A stretch of 64,000 nucleotides of DNA from Arthrobacter woluwensis (GTDB lineage: Bacteria > Actinomycetota > Actinomycetes > Actinomycetales > Micrococcaceae), in NCBI RefSeq assembly GCF_900105345.1, contig NZ_FNSN01000003.1, positions 2,418,001 to 2,482,000 of the forward strand. The letters run 5' to 3'. The notes under the pieces were generated by a model. That model had not been told where the DNA came from and did not search any database. It worked only from the letters and a program-made list of their open reading frames with translations. Of the stretch, positions 47,315-55,306 are shown piece after piece; position 1 is the stretch's first letter, and every line of letters begins with the position of its first letter. Made by a program: the position numbers and the translations under genes.

Positions 47315-48423
47315 CCACGGCAGCACAGCCCGGACCGAGTTCAGAGGTGAACGCCGAGCAGGCCCTCTTCGTCGCCGCGGTGAACGAACAGCTCGACGAC
47401 TTCCTGGACCGGCAGCGTCATCTGGTGTCCGGGGTCTCCGCGGACGTGGCACCCCTTCTCGACTCCATCCGGACCCTCGTCAGCGGCGGCAAGCGGATGC
47501 GGGCCCTCCTGGCGTACTGGGGATTCCGGGCCGCAGGCGGCGCGGCACAGGCCGAGGAAGCCGTGCAGGCCGGCGTCGCACTCGAACTCTTCCAGGCCGC
47601 GGCGCTGATCCACGACGACATCATCGACCGCTCGGCCACCCGTCGCGGCCGGCCCAGCGTGCATCAGTCCTTCACCGATCTGCATCAGGAGTCCGGCTGG
47701 ATGCTGGACCCGGAACGCTTCGGTCACGCCGCGGGCATCCTCACCGGGGATCTCTGCCTGTCGTTCAGCGAAGAGGCCTTCTCGGAGATCGGGCAGGCCA
47801 CGAGCTCCGGCACCGTGGCGCGCGGCATCTTCAACCGTATGCGGGCCGAGGTCATGGCCGGGCAGTACCTCGACATCCTCGAAGAGGTCGCCGGGCCGCT
47901 CCGCACCGTGGAAGGTGCGGCGGAACGGGCACGCACGGTCATCCGCTTCAAGTCGGCCAAGTACTCGACGGAGCATCCCCTGGCCCTCGGCGGCGCCATC
48001 GCGGGAGCTCCCCAGGAGCTGCTGGACGGCTTCTCCCGCTTCTCCCTCCCGCTCGGCGAAGCGTTCCAGCTCCGGGACGACGAACTCGGCGTCTTCGGCG
48101 ATCCTCTCACCTCGGGCAAACCGGCCGGTGACGATCTGAGGGAGGGCAAGCGCACCCTGCTGGTCGCCTTCATGCGCGAGCTGGGGACGCCAGACCAGGT
48201 CAAGTCACTGGAAGCGGCCCTCGGCCATCCCGAACTCAGCGACGACGACGTGGCCCGGGTCCGCGCCGACATGACGGCCTGTGGCGCGCTGGGCGCCGTC
48301 GAGGCGGAGATCGACTCGCTCAGCACGGCGAGCTTCACCGCACTGGACGCCCTCCCCATCTCGGACCTGCCACGTCAGGCACTGCGGTCACTGGCCGAGT
48401 CGGCGGTGCAACGCAGCTCCTGA
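47311..48423 (+). CDS. Polyprenyl (geranylgeranyl-type) diphosphate synthase
   Basis: The 370-residue trans-prenyltransferase joins isopentenyl units into a chain. The first Asp-rich motif reads DDIID (102-106) followed by RSATRRGRPSVHQ, and the second reads RDDELGVFGD (near 255-265). It corresponds in position to IdsA2 of M. tuberculosis beside Rv2175c. Products in relatives are C15-C25 diphosphates used for carotenoids, quinones or lipid carriers; chain length cannot be read with confidence. ATG 47311 overlaps the lipoprotein stop. Confidence 0.9.
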   Translation: MTTAAQPGPSSEVNAEQALFVAAVNEQLDDFLDRQRHLVSGVSADVAPLLDSIRTLVSGGKRMRALLAYWGFRAAGGAAQAEEAVQAGVALELFQAAALIHDDIIDRSATRRGRPSVHQSFTDLHQESGWMLDPERFGHAAGILTGDLCLSFSEEAFSEIGQATSSGTVARGIFNRMRAEVMAGQYLDILEEVAGPLRTVEGAAERARTVIRFKSAKYSTEHPLALGGAIAGAPQELLDGFSRFSLPLGEAFQLRDDELGVFGDPLTSGKPAGDDLREGKRTLLVAFMRELGTPDQVKSLEAALGHPELSDDDVARVRADMTACGALGAVEAEIDSLSTASFTALDALPISDLPRQALRSLAESAVQRSS

Positions 48424-48482
48424 CGCGGCTCTGCCCATGAGCCAACGCAGCTCAAGAGACGGCGCAGTTCCTGACACGGAAT

Positions 48483-48522
48483 GATGAAGGGCAGGTCACG
48501 ATTCCGTGCCCTGCCCTTCATC
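48483..48522. terminator. Bidirectional terminator, prenyl synthase / Rv2175c-like
   Basis: A perfect 12-bp outer stem (48483-48494 with 48511-48522) with an inner CACG/CGTG stem lies between two convergent genes and is followed on the plus side by GTTCCCGTTTC. Confidence 0.8.
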
Positions 48523-48539
48523 GTTCCCGTTTCGGGGTG

Positions 48540-48893
48540 TCACCAGGCCAGTGCGGAGGCGCGGCGACGGATCTCGGTCTTGCGGCCGGCCCGCAGGGCG
48601 TCCACCGGGCGGCCCGGCAGGGACTCGTCCTCTGTGAAGAGCCAGGTGATCAGCTCCTCGTCGGTGAATCCGGAGTCCTTCAGGACCGCGATGGTCCCCT
48701 TGAGGGAGTCCAGGACCTCCCCGTCCTTCACGAACTCGGCGGGCACGCTGCGGATCTTCCGCTCGCCCACCTTCAGCGCCACCAGGGCGCGCTCGTCGAT
48801 CAGCCCGTGGACCCGGGAGATCTTCACATCAAGGATTTCCGCCACATCCGGCAACGGCAGCCATTCGCCCACCAGGGATTCAACATTGCTCAC
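48540..48893 (-). CDS. Rv2175c family DNA-binding protein
   Basis: The 117-residue protein has a winged-helix-like start (WLPLPDVAEILDVKISRVHGLIDERALVALKVGERKIRSVPAEFV) and ends RRRASALAW, as in M. tuberculosis Rv2175c, a DNA-binding substrate of the kinase PknL. The Mycobacterium protein carries its regulatory Thr9 in a long N-terminal arm. Here there is none: the GTG start is preceded two codons upstream by an in-frame TAA. A PknL-like kinase lies nearby at 50590-52695. Role in wall or division control is inferred. Confidence 0.85.
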   Translation of the reverse strand: MSNVESLVGEWLPLPDVAEILDVKISRVHGLIDERALVALKVGERKIRSVPAEFVKDGEVLDSLKGTIAVLKDSGFTDEELITWLFTEDESLPGRPVDALRAGRKTEIRRRASALAW

Positions 48894-49151
48894 CCGTTAA
48901 GGGTGCCACGCCGGGCCGCCTCCGACCTAGCCCGTCCCCCGACTCGAGGATTCGAGCGCTGACCAGGGCGTCCAGGACACGCCGGGGCGCTGCCCAGCGA
49001 AACCCACTCTTCTTGTGCTAGCCGCAATTTCGTGAGAGATTCACATTGGTCACATTTTCAACACGACCATCAACTTTCACATACGCACCACAGGTCACAC
49101 GCTGAAATCTCCCCTTTCAGTGGATGACCCTGACGCCAAGGACGACACTGA
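48894..49151. other. Divergent control region before the LysM gene
   Basis: This 258-bp gap separates two divergent genes. The part 49031-49100 is unusually A/T- and C-rich and repeats TCACA-like words (49041, 49050, 49075, 49095). A weak hairpin (49102-49107 with 49115-49120) precedes the gene. I could not name a riboswitch or operator with confidence. Confidence 0.35.
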
Positions 49152-50513
49152 ATGACGAGCCTCACATCGCCAACGAACCGTTCACGGGCCACCGCAGCAG
49201 TGGCGACGGCCGCCCTTCCCGCAGTCGTCCTTTCCTCGCTCGCGCTGGCTCAGCCGGCCGAGGCGTCGGTGCCTCAGAACGTGACCCCCGCCAAGCGCCT
49301 TCCGCAGGGACTGGAGGCCGCCATCGCCGGCCGTGCCTCGGCAAGCCTCCTCCCGGTGAGCCAGGTGGCGACGTCGCTGCCCGCCAACCTGCAGATCGCG
49401 CTCAAGGCCGTTCCGAACACGTACCGGATCGTGTCGGGTGACACGATGAGCGGCATCGCGCAGCGTTACGGGCTGAGCCTGAACGCCCTGCTGAAGCTCA
49501 ACAACATCCGGGCGACCCAGATCATCTACCCGGGTCAGACCATCAAGCTGAAGGCGGGCGTCTCCGCGCCGTCGTCGTCCGGCGGCCAGGTCTCCCGGCC
49601 TGCGACGCCCCAGGGCGGCTCGACGTACACCGTGCGTGCGGGCGACACCCTCGGCGCCATCGCCATGCGCCACCGGGTGAGCCTGAGCTCGATCCTGTCC
49701 TGGAACGGACTGCGCGCCACGTCGATCATCTACCCCGGTCAGAAGATCAAGGTGTCCGCAGGCGGCGCCGTGGTGCCCCAGTCCACCGGTCAGACGAGCA
49801 AGGGCTCCACGGGCGGATCCGCCGTCTCGGGCGGCAGCTACGTGGTCCGTGCGGGCGACACCCTCGGGGCCATCGCCTCGCGCCAGCGCGTCTCGCTCAC
49901 CTCGCTGCTGAACGCGAACCGCCTCAAGATGACCTCGATCATCTACCCGGGCCAGAAGCTCGTGATCCCCGGCGCCGGCCAGACCACGAGCCCCACCGCC
50001 CCGAGTGATCAGGGCAACCAGGGCGGTCTGGTGCCGGACTCGTTCCTCGGCTACAAGTACCCGAAGGCCGTGGTCAACTCCGCCAACCGGAACAAGGCCC
50101 TGCTCAACGCGGCCCCCGTGCCGACCCGCGCCGAGATGCGCCAGATCGTCGCCGACACGGCTCGCCGCATGGGCGTCGATCCGTCGCTTGCCCTGGCGTT
50201 CGCCTACCAGGAGTCGGGCTTCAGCCAGCGCGCCGTCTCCCCCGCCAACGCCATCGGCACCATGCAGGTCATCCCCAGCTCGGGCGAATGGGCCTCGCAG
50301 ATGGTGGGCCGTCAGCTGAACCTGCTGGATCCGTACGACAACGCGACGGCGGGCATCGCGATCATCCGCTCCCTGCTCCGCACCAGCCGCAGCACGGACT
50401 ACGCGATCGCCGGCTACTACCAGGGTCAGTACTCGGTGGAGCAGCACGGCATGTACTCGGACACCAAGGCCTACGTCGCCGCCATCAAGGCACACCGCGC
50501 GACGTTCCGCTGA
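49152..50513 (+). CDS. Secreted LysM lytic transglycosylase
   Basis: The 453-residue protein is exported (signal peptide to about residue 39, ending AEA), binds peptidoglycan through three LysM domains (about 90-133, 159-201 and 230-272) linked by Ser/Gly-rich stretches, and ends in a transglycosylase SLT domain (about 327-453) with the likely catalytic Glu in AYQESGFSQRA (E354) and IGTMQVIP. The second and third LysM units are near-copies (VRAGDTLGAIA and YPGQK in both). AAGGA lies before the ATG. It sits between the Rv2175c-like gene and the PASTA kinase, a wall-related context. Confidence 0.92.
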   Translation: MTSLTSPTNRSRATAAVATAALPAVVLSSLALAQPAEASVPQNVTPAKRLPQGLEAAIAGRASASLLPVSQVATSLPANLQIALKAVPNTYRIVSGDTMSGIAQRYGLSLNALLKLNNIRATQIIYPGQTIKLKAGVSAPSSSGGQVSRPATPQGGSTYTVRAGDTLGAIAMRHRVSLSSILSWNGLRATSIIYPGQKIKVSAGGAVVPQSTGQTSKGSTGGSAVSGGSYVVRAGDTLGAIASRQRVSLTSLLNANRLKMTSIIYPGQKLVIPGAGQTTSPTAPSDQGNQGGLVPDSFLGYKYPKAVVNSANRNKALLNAAPVPTRAEMRQIVADTARRMGVDPSLALAFAYQESGFSQRAVSPANAIGTMQVIPSSGEWASQMVGRQLNLLDPYDNATAGIAIIRSLLRTSRSTDYAIAGYYQGQYSVEQHGMYSDTKAYVAAIKAHRATFR

Positions 50514-50528
50514 GCACATCCCGCCTGT

Positions 50529-50567
50529 CGACAAGGGTCCGGTACGCGTCGTACCGGACCCTTGTCG
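50529..50567. terminator. Terminator after the LysM gene
   Basis: A perfect 18-bp stem (50529-50546 with 50550-50567) with a 3-nt loop lies 15 bp past the stop. It reaches into the -35 region of the next gene. Confidence 0.9.
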
Positions 50568-50577
50568 CGTGAACACT

Positions 50578-50583
50578 TAGGAT
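50578..50583 (+). promoter_or_regulatory. -10 element of the PASTA kinase gene, leaderless start
   Basis: TAGGAT lies 6 nt before the GTG at 50590. The terminator stem of the previous gene overlaps where the -35 would be. Confidence 0.55.
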
Positions 50584-50589
50584 CATAGG

Positions 50590-52695
50590 GTGCAACACCG
50601 CTCTGAAGACCCGCTTCTCGGCACGGTCGTCGACAACCGTTACCGCGTGCTCGAACGCATCGCGGACGGCGGCATGTCCACCGTGTACAAAGCGCTCCAC
50701 GTCACGCTGGAACGCCCTGTCGCCCTGAAGGTGCTCCACCCTCAGCTCGCGTCCGACGAGGTCTTCGTCGAGCGGTTCGCCCGCGAGGCCCGGGCCTCCG
50801 CGCGGCTCTCACACCCCCACGTGGTGTCCGTCCTCGACCACGGCCGCCACGGCCGTCTGACCTATCTGGTCATGGAGTACATCGAGGGGCGCACCCTCCG
50901 GGACGTCATCCGCAGCGAAGGAGCCCTGACCCCTCGCGTCGCCATCAGTTACCTGGCCCCGGCGCTCGAAGGCCTGGCCGCGGCTCATGAGGCCGGGCTG
51001 ATCCACCGGGACGTCAAGCCGGAGAACGTCCTCATCTCGCGCGAGGGCGCCGTGAAGATCGGCGACTTCGGACTCGCCCGTCAGGCGACCGCCCAGACCA
51101 GCACCGGGGAGCTCCTCGGGACGGTGGCCTACCTCTCCCCCGAGCTCTTCCTCCGCCACGACGCCGATGCCCGCAGCGACGTTTACTCCTGCGGCATCAT
51201 GCTCTACGAACTTCTCACCGGCGGCGTGCCGTTCACGGGCGACATGCCCATCCAGGTGGCCTACCAGCACGTCAACGACCAGGTGCCCGCACCCTCGCTG
51301 AAGCGTCCCGGGCTGGCCCAGGACTTCGACGAACTCGTCCAGTGGGCCACGGCGAAGGCGCCGGATGAGCGTCCGGTGGACGCGCGGGCCTTCCTGGGCG
51401 AGCTGCGCCATGTCGCGGCGACCCTGCCCGCCGCCGACCTGGACCTGCCCGCGCCGGGCGCGCCGGCGTCGTCGCCGTTCGAGCCGCGGCCCGGCGCTCC
51501 GGCCACACCTAACCCGGCGCACTCCAGCACCCCTCAAGGTGACGGCGCCACCGAGTTCATCGCCACCCCGGGTCTGCAGACCACGGTGCTGCCCGCTGGT
51601 GAGCAGCACACCACCGTGCTCGGCCCGGCTGATCCGCTGGCCACATCGGTGATCCCGCAGTCCGGCCAGTCGACCACGGTCCTGCCCCACGCTCCTGCCC
51701 CCGCCGCCCCGCCGAGCAAGCGGCAGCAGAGGAAGGACGACAAGGAGCGGGCCCGGCAGGAAGCGAAAGCCCTGGCGACCCCCACCCGCCAGGTGCGGCA
51801 GGGAAATCCCCGGCGCAAGGGCGTCATCTGGGTGATCGTCCTGGTGCTGCTCGCACTCCTGGCGTCCGGCGCCGGATGGTTCTTCGGCATGGGTCCGGGT
51901 GCCCAGGTGACCCTGCCGGACCTCAAGAGCCAGCCCGCGGAACAAGCCGCGTCGATTCTCGCCGGCTACGGCATCAAGGCCGAACAGCAAGAGGTGTTCG
52001 ACGAGAAGGTCGGGAGCGGTCTGGTGGTGGCGACCGAGCCCCCGGCCGGGACCGTGATCCGTAAGTTCGAAGGCGTGCAGCTGCTGGTCTCCAAGGGACC
52101 GCAGCTGTTCCCCGTTCCGGGCCTGGTCAAGAAGACGCTGGACGACGCGCGCACCGCGCTGACGGGAGCGAACCTCGCGGCCGGAAGCGTCACGGAGAAA
52201 TACAGTGACACCGCTCCCGTCGGCCAGGTCATCGCCCAATCGCCCGGAAGCGGCGCTCAAGTGCGTCGCGGCACCCCGGTGAACCTGACGGTGTCCAAAG
52301 GGCCGGAGCCCATCCCCGTGCCGAGCGTACTGGGCCTCGGCGAGGACGATGCGACGCGGAAGCTCGCCACGGCGGGCTTCGAGGTGAAGACCGCCCAGGA
52401 GCAGGTCTTCAGCAAGGACATCCCGGCCGGCAAGGTCGCCGCGCAGGTCCCCGCCAATGGCACCCTGCTCAAGGGCGAAACCGTGACCCTCACCCTGTCC
52501 AAGGGGCCTCGGCCCGTGGAAGTGCCCGATTTCGTGGGCAAGCAGGCCTCCGTCGCCAAGGCTGAGCTGGAGAAGCTGGGCTTCACGGTGGTCATCAACG
52601 AGGTCCTGGGCGGCTTCTTCGGAACCGTGCGTTCTCAGGATCCGCGCGATGGCACCGCACCGGAAGGCTCCACCATCACACTGACGGTGGTGTAG
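50590..52695 (+). CDS. PASTA-domain serine/threonine kinase, PknL-like
   Basis: The 701-residue receptor kinase has a complete kinase domain: ATP loop IADGGMSTVY, the lysine in VALKVLHP, HRDVKPEN (139-146), DFG (159-161) and GTVAYLSPE. A Pro/Thr-rich juxtamembrane region (about 280-405) with a basic patch leads to one membrane helix (about 411-432) and four extracellular PASTA domains (about 437-701) that sense muropeptides or lipid II. Neighbours (Rv2175c-like, DAHP synthase, PlsC, FadD15) match the pknL locus of M. tuberculosis, whose PknL lacks PASTA units. The 3' end overlaps marR by 20 nt. Confidence 0.93.
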   Translation: MQHRSEDPLLGTVVDNRYRVLERIADGGMSTVYKALHVTLERPVALKVLHPQLASDEVFVERFAREARASARLSHPHVVSVLDHGRHGRLTYLVMEYIEGRTLRDVIRSEGALTPRVAISYLAPALEGLAAAHEAGLIHRDVKPENVLISREGAVKIGDFGLARQATAQTSTGELLGTVAYLSPELFLRHDADARSDVYSCGIMLYELLTGGVPFTGDMPIQVAYQHVNDQVPAPSLKRPGLAQDFDELVQWATAKAPDERPVDARAFLGELRHVAATLPAADLDLPAPGAPASSPFEPRPGAPATPNPAHSSTPQGDGATEFIATPGLQTTVLPAGEQHTTVLGPADPLATSVIPQSGQSTTVLPHAPAPAAPPSKRQQRKDDKERARQEAKALATPTRQVRQGNPRRKGVIWVIVLVLLALLASGAGWFFGMGPGAQVTLPDLKSQPAEQAASILAGYGIKAEQQEVFDEKVGSGLVVATEPPAGTVIRKFEGVQLLVSKGPQLFPVPGLVKKTLDDARTALTGANLAAGSVTEKYSDTAPVGQVIAQSPGSGAQVRRGTPVNLTVSKGPEPIPVPSVLGLGEDDATRKLATAGFEVKTAQEQVFSKDIPAGKVAAQVPANGTLLKGETVTLTLSKGPRPVEVPDFVGKQASVAKAELEKLGFTVVINEVLGGFFGTVRSQDPRDGTAPEGSTITLTVV

Positions 52696-53158
52696 CGCCG
52701 CCCCTCGGCAGCCGCCACCCTTCCTGGGGGCGGGGATGTGCCTCCAGCAGGAGTCCCAGAAGCCGCGTCAGTTCGGCCCGGTCCTCCGCGCCCAGGGTGG
52801 CGAAGTACTCATCGCCGCGCTGTGAGCGGACCGCATGGACCTTCCGCTCCAGCTCCAGCCCCTCCTTGGTGGCGGAGAGCAGCACGGCCCGCTTGTCGCT
52901 GGGATCCGGCGTGCGTGCGATCAGCCCCTCCCCTTCGAGCTGGCTCAGCACCTCCGCCGCCGAGCGCGGCGCGATCCGCAGCGCAGCGGCGACGTCGCGC
53001 TGTCGCTGGGGCTCGCCGTCGTGCGATGCGATGACGTGCAGCGCGCGCCACTGGTGAGGCGACAGGCCGAAGGGGGAAAGGTCGGCCATCCAGCTGCGCC
53101 GCAGTCCGTGTGAGACGGAATGGACCAGGTCAGGGAGCTCCATGCGGTCGGGGGTCAT
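52676..53158 (-). CDS. MarR family transcriptional regulator
   Basis: The 160-residue regulator has the MarR winged helix (GLSPHQWRALHVIASHDGEPQRQRDVAAALRIAPRSAAEVLSQLE is the helix-turn-helix part, then the wing PDPSDKRAVLLSAT). It is divergent from a drug-exporter-type ABC gene and likely represses it; two near-identical palindromes lie between. I chose ATG 53158, because TACAGT lies 6 nt upstream and GTG 53164 falls directly against that hexamer. Its end overlaps the kinase gene by 20 nt on the other strand. The ligand is unknown. Confidence 0.9.
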   Translation of the reverse strand: MTPDRMELPDLVHSVSHGLRRSWMADLSPFGLSPHQWRALHVIASHDGEPQRQRDVAAALRIAPRSAAEVLSQLEGEGLIARTPDPSDKRAVLLSATKEGLELERKVHAVRSQRGDEYFATLGAEDRAELTRLLGLLLEAHPRPQEGWRLPRGGATPPSV

Positions 53159-53164
53159 GGTCAC

Positions 53165-53170
53165 ACTGTA
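53165..53170 (-). promoter_or_regulatory. -10 element of marR, leaderless start
   Basis: TACAGT (minus strand) lies 6 nt before ATG 53158. Confidence 0.5.
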
Positions 53171-53198
53171 GGCATTCGCGCGTCCGAAGGAAAGATGA

Positions 53199-53241
53199 GG
53201 AGGTTACCTCTTTACATTCGCCATGTACGGAGGTAACCTCC
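53199..53241 (+). promoter_or_regulatory. Twin MarR-type operators and exporter promoter
   Basis: Two palindromes, GGAGGTTACCTCT (53199-53211) and GGAGGTAACCTCC (53229-53241), have centres 30 bp apart. The exporter promoter is TTTACA (53211-53216), a 17-bp spacer and TAACCT (53234-53239). Site 1 touches the -35 and site 2 covers the -10, the expected layout for repression by the MarR protein. Confidence 0.7.
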
Positions 53242-53296
53242 TTATCGAGGCGCGTGGAACACGCCGCCTTCCCCAGACCCCCTCAGGAGGCCCCGG

Positions 53297-55174
53297 ATGA
53301 CCTTTGGCGCCGTCCCCCACACTCCAGGCCCGGGCGCAGGACGCCCCGTGGGCCCCGGTCGCGTCAACAAGGCCGACCTCACACAGCTCGACCAGCACCC
53401 GGTCAGCAAGCGGCGCATCGCCGCCCTCTTCTCCGCCTACAAAGGCCCGCTGCTGCTCGTGGTCGTCCTGATCACCGGCAGCTCCATCGTCTCCCTCTTC
53501 CAGCCGTTCCTGGTGCGCAGCGTGATCGACGACGCCCTGCCCCACGGACGCACCGGACTGCTCGGCCTCCTGGTGCTCGCGATGATCGGCGTCGCCGCGG
53601 TCACGGCGGTGATCGGTGTCTGGCAGACGTGGATCTCCACCCGCATCGGACAGGGGGTCATGCACGATCTCCGGACCCGGCTCTTCGGCCACCTGCAGGC
53701 CCAGTCGCTCGGCTTCTTCACCCGCACCCACGGCGGCGAGGTCCAGTCGCGCATGACCAACGACATCAACGGGATGCAGAACCTCGTCACCAACACCGCC
53801 ACGGCCGTGGCGTCCAATGTCACGACCGCCATCGGCACCGTGATCGCCATGGTGGCCCTCTCCCCCTGGCTCAGCCTCGTCTCCCTCCTCGTCCTGCCCC
53901 CGTCCATCTGGGTGGCCCGCCGGGTCGCCCTGCAGCGCCGGGACATCACCGTGAAGCAGCAGGCCAAGATGGCGGAACTGCAGACGTATGTGGATGAGGG
54001 TCTCTCCGTCTCCGGGATCCGGCTGGCCAAGACCATCGGCTCCACCTCCCGAGACGCCGCGCGCTTCGACGCGGCCAGCCGTGAGCTGGCCGATCTGGAG
54101 ATGCGGTCCCAGCTGGCCGGTCGGTGGCGGATGGCCGCCATGCAGATCGTCTTCGCCGCCATCCCGGCCGTCATCTACCTCGCGGCCGGCCTTCCGGTGG
54201 GCGGCATGGATCTCTCGATCGGCACCATCGTGGCCTTCACCGCCTTGCAGTCCGGCCTGTTCCGGCCCGTCATGGGCCTCATGAGCGTCGGGGTCCAGTG
54301 GGTGACGGCCATGGCGTTCTTCTCGCGCATCTTCGAGTGGCTCGACCTGGTGCCGGAGATCCGCGAGCCCGAGCACCCCGTGCGTCTCGACCCGGCCACC
54401 GTCCGCGGAGAAGTGCGCTTCGAGCACGTGGACTTCGCCTACCCGGGCAATGGGACGAACGTGCTCAGCGACGTCGACCTGACCATCCCCGCCGGCACGA
54501 CGGCCGCCGTCGTCGGGCCGACCGGCTCCGGGAAGTCGACGCTGGCCTCGCTGCTCCCCCGTCTCAACGACGTCGGAGCGGGCCGCGTGACGATCGACGG
54601 CGTCGACGTGCGGGACCTCAGCTTCCAGGACCTCTCCTCGATCGTGGGCGTGGTCTCCCAGGAGACGTATCTGGCGCACGCGAGCGTCCGGGACAATCTG
54701 AGGATCGCGGCGCCGGACGCGGGCGACGACGTGCTCTGGGAGGCCCTCGAGGCGGCCCACGTGGCCGAGCTGATCCGCAGCCTCCCCGCCGGCCTCGACA
54801 CGATGGTCGGCGCACGTGGGCACCGCTTCTCCGGCGGCGAGCAGCAGCGCCTGGCGATCGCCCGCACCCTGCTGCGCAATCCCCGCGTCCTGGTGCTGGA
54901 CGAGGCCACGAGCGCCCTCGACAACACGACCGAAGCCCAGGTCCAGGCGGCCCTGGACCATCTCGCCGCCACGCGCACGACCCTGACGATCGCCCACCGG
55001 CTCTCCACGGTGGAGGACGCGGAACAGATCGTGGTGCTCGACGCCGGCCGGGTCGTCGAGCACGGCACCGCGCCGGAGCTGCGGGCGGCGGGCGGCGCGT
55101 TCGCCGAGCTGTCGGCGCGCCAGCTCACCGACCCCGAGTTCGAGGACGACCTTCAGGACGAACCGGTCGGCTGA
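53297..55174 (+). CDS. ABC multidrug-type exporter, fused permease and ATPase
   Basis: The 625-residue half-transporter has six membrane helices in residues about 50-345 (first ones LLLVVVLITGSSIVSLF and LLGLLVLAMIGVAAVTAVIG) and a C-terminal ATPase with Walker A VGPTGSGKST, signature FSGGEQQRLAIARTL, Walker [12 protein letters not shown] and switch IAHRLST. It works as a homodimer or with a partner not seen here. AGGAGG lies before the ATG. Control by the divergent MarR protein suggests a role in removing a toxic small molecule, substrate unknown. Confidence 0.93.
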   Translation: MTFGAVPHTPGPGAGRPVGPGRVNKADLTQLDQHPVSKRRIAALFSAYKGPLLLVVVLITGSSIVSLFQPFLVRSVIDDALPHGRTGLLGLLVLAMIGVAAVTAVIGVWQTWISTRIGQGVMHDLRTRLFGHLQAQSLGFFTRTHGGEVQSRMTNDINGMQNLVTNTATAVASNVTTAIGTVIAMVALSPWLSLVSLLVLPPSIWVARRVALQRRDITVKQQAKMAELQTYVDEGLSVSGIRLAKTIGSTSRDAARFDAASRELADLEMRSQLAGRWRMAAMQIVFAAIPAVIYLAAGLPVGGMDLSIGTIVAFTALQSGLFRPVMGLMSVGVQWVTAMAFFSRIFEWLDLVPEIREPEHPVRLDPATVRGEVRFEHVDFAYPGNGTNVLSDVDLTIPAGTTAAVVGPTGSGKSTLASLLPRLNDVGAGRVTIDGVDVRDLSFQDLSSIVGVVSQETYLAHASVRDNLRIAAPDAGDDVLWEALEAAHVAELIRSLPAGLDTMVGARGHRFSGGEQQRLAIARTLLRNPRVLVLDEATSALDNTTEAQVQAALDHLAATRTTLTIAHRLSTVEDAEQIVVLDAGRVVEHGTAPELRAAGGAFAELSARQLTDPEFEDDLQDEPVG

Positions 55175-55237
55175 CACACGGTCTGTTGAGCCGTGGTCGG
55201 CTGGGCCGCGCCCCGTAGGCCCGGCCCGGAAACGCCG

Positions 55238-55268
55238 GAGGCCGGTCCGTGGGATACGGACCGGCCTC
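55238..55268. terminator. Bidirectional terminator, exporter / DAHP synthase
   Basis: A perfect 13-bp stem (55238-55250 with 55256-55268) with a 5-nt loop, followed by TTCT on the plus strand, separates two convergent genes. Confidence 0.8.
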
Positions 55269-55306
55269 TTCTGCGCTCCGGGATCGCCCCGGCCAGTGCG
55301 CTGAAC

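Noticed and set aside
49031-49045. CRP-type site upstream of the LysM transglycosylase gene
   Set aside because: CGTGA and TCACA are present, but the spacer is 5 nt where CRP sites need 6, and the left half lacks the first T.
48894-49151. Cyclic di-AMP (ydaO) riboswitch before the LysM gene
   Set aside because: Such riboswitches often precede actinobacterial wall hydrolases, but the conserved core sequences and paired elements cannot be found in this A/T-richer leader.
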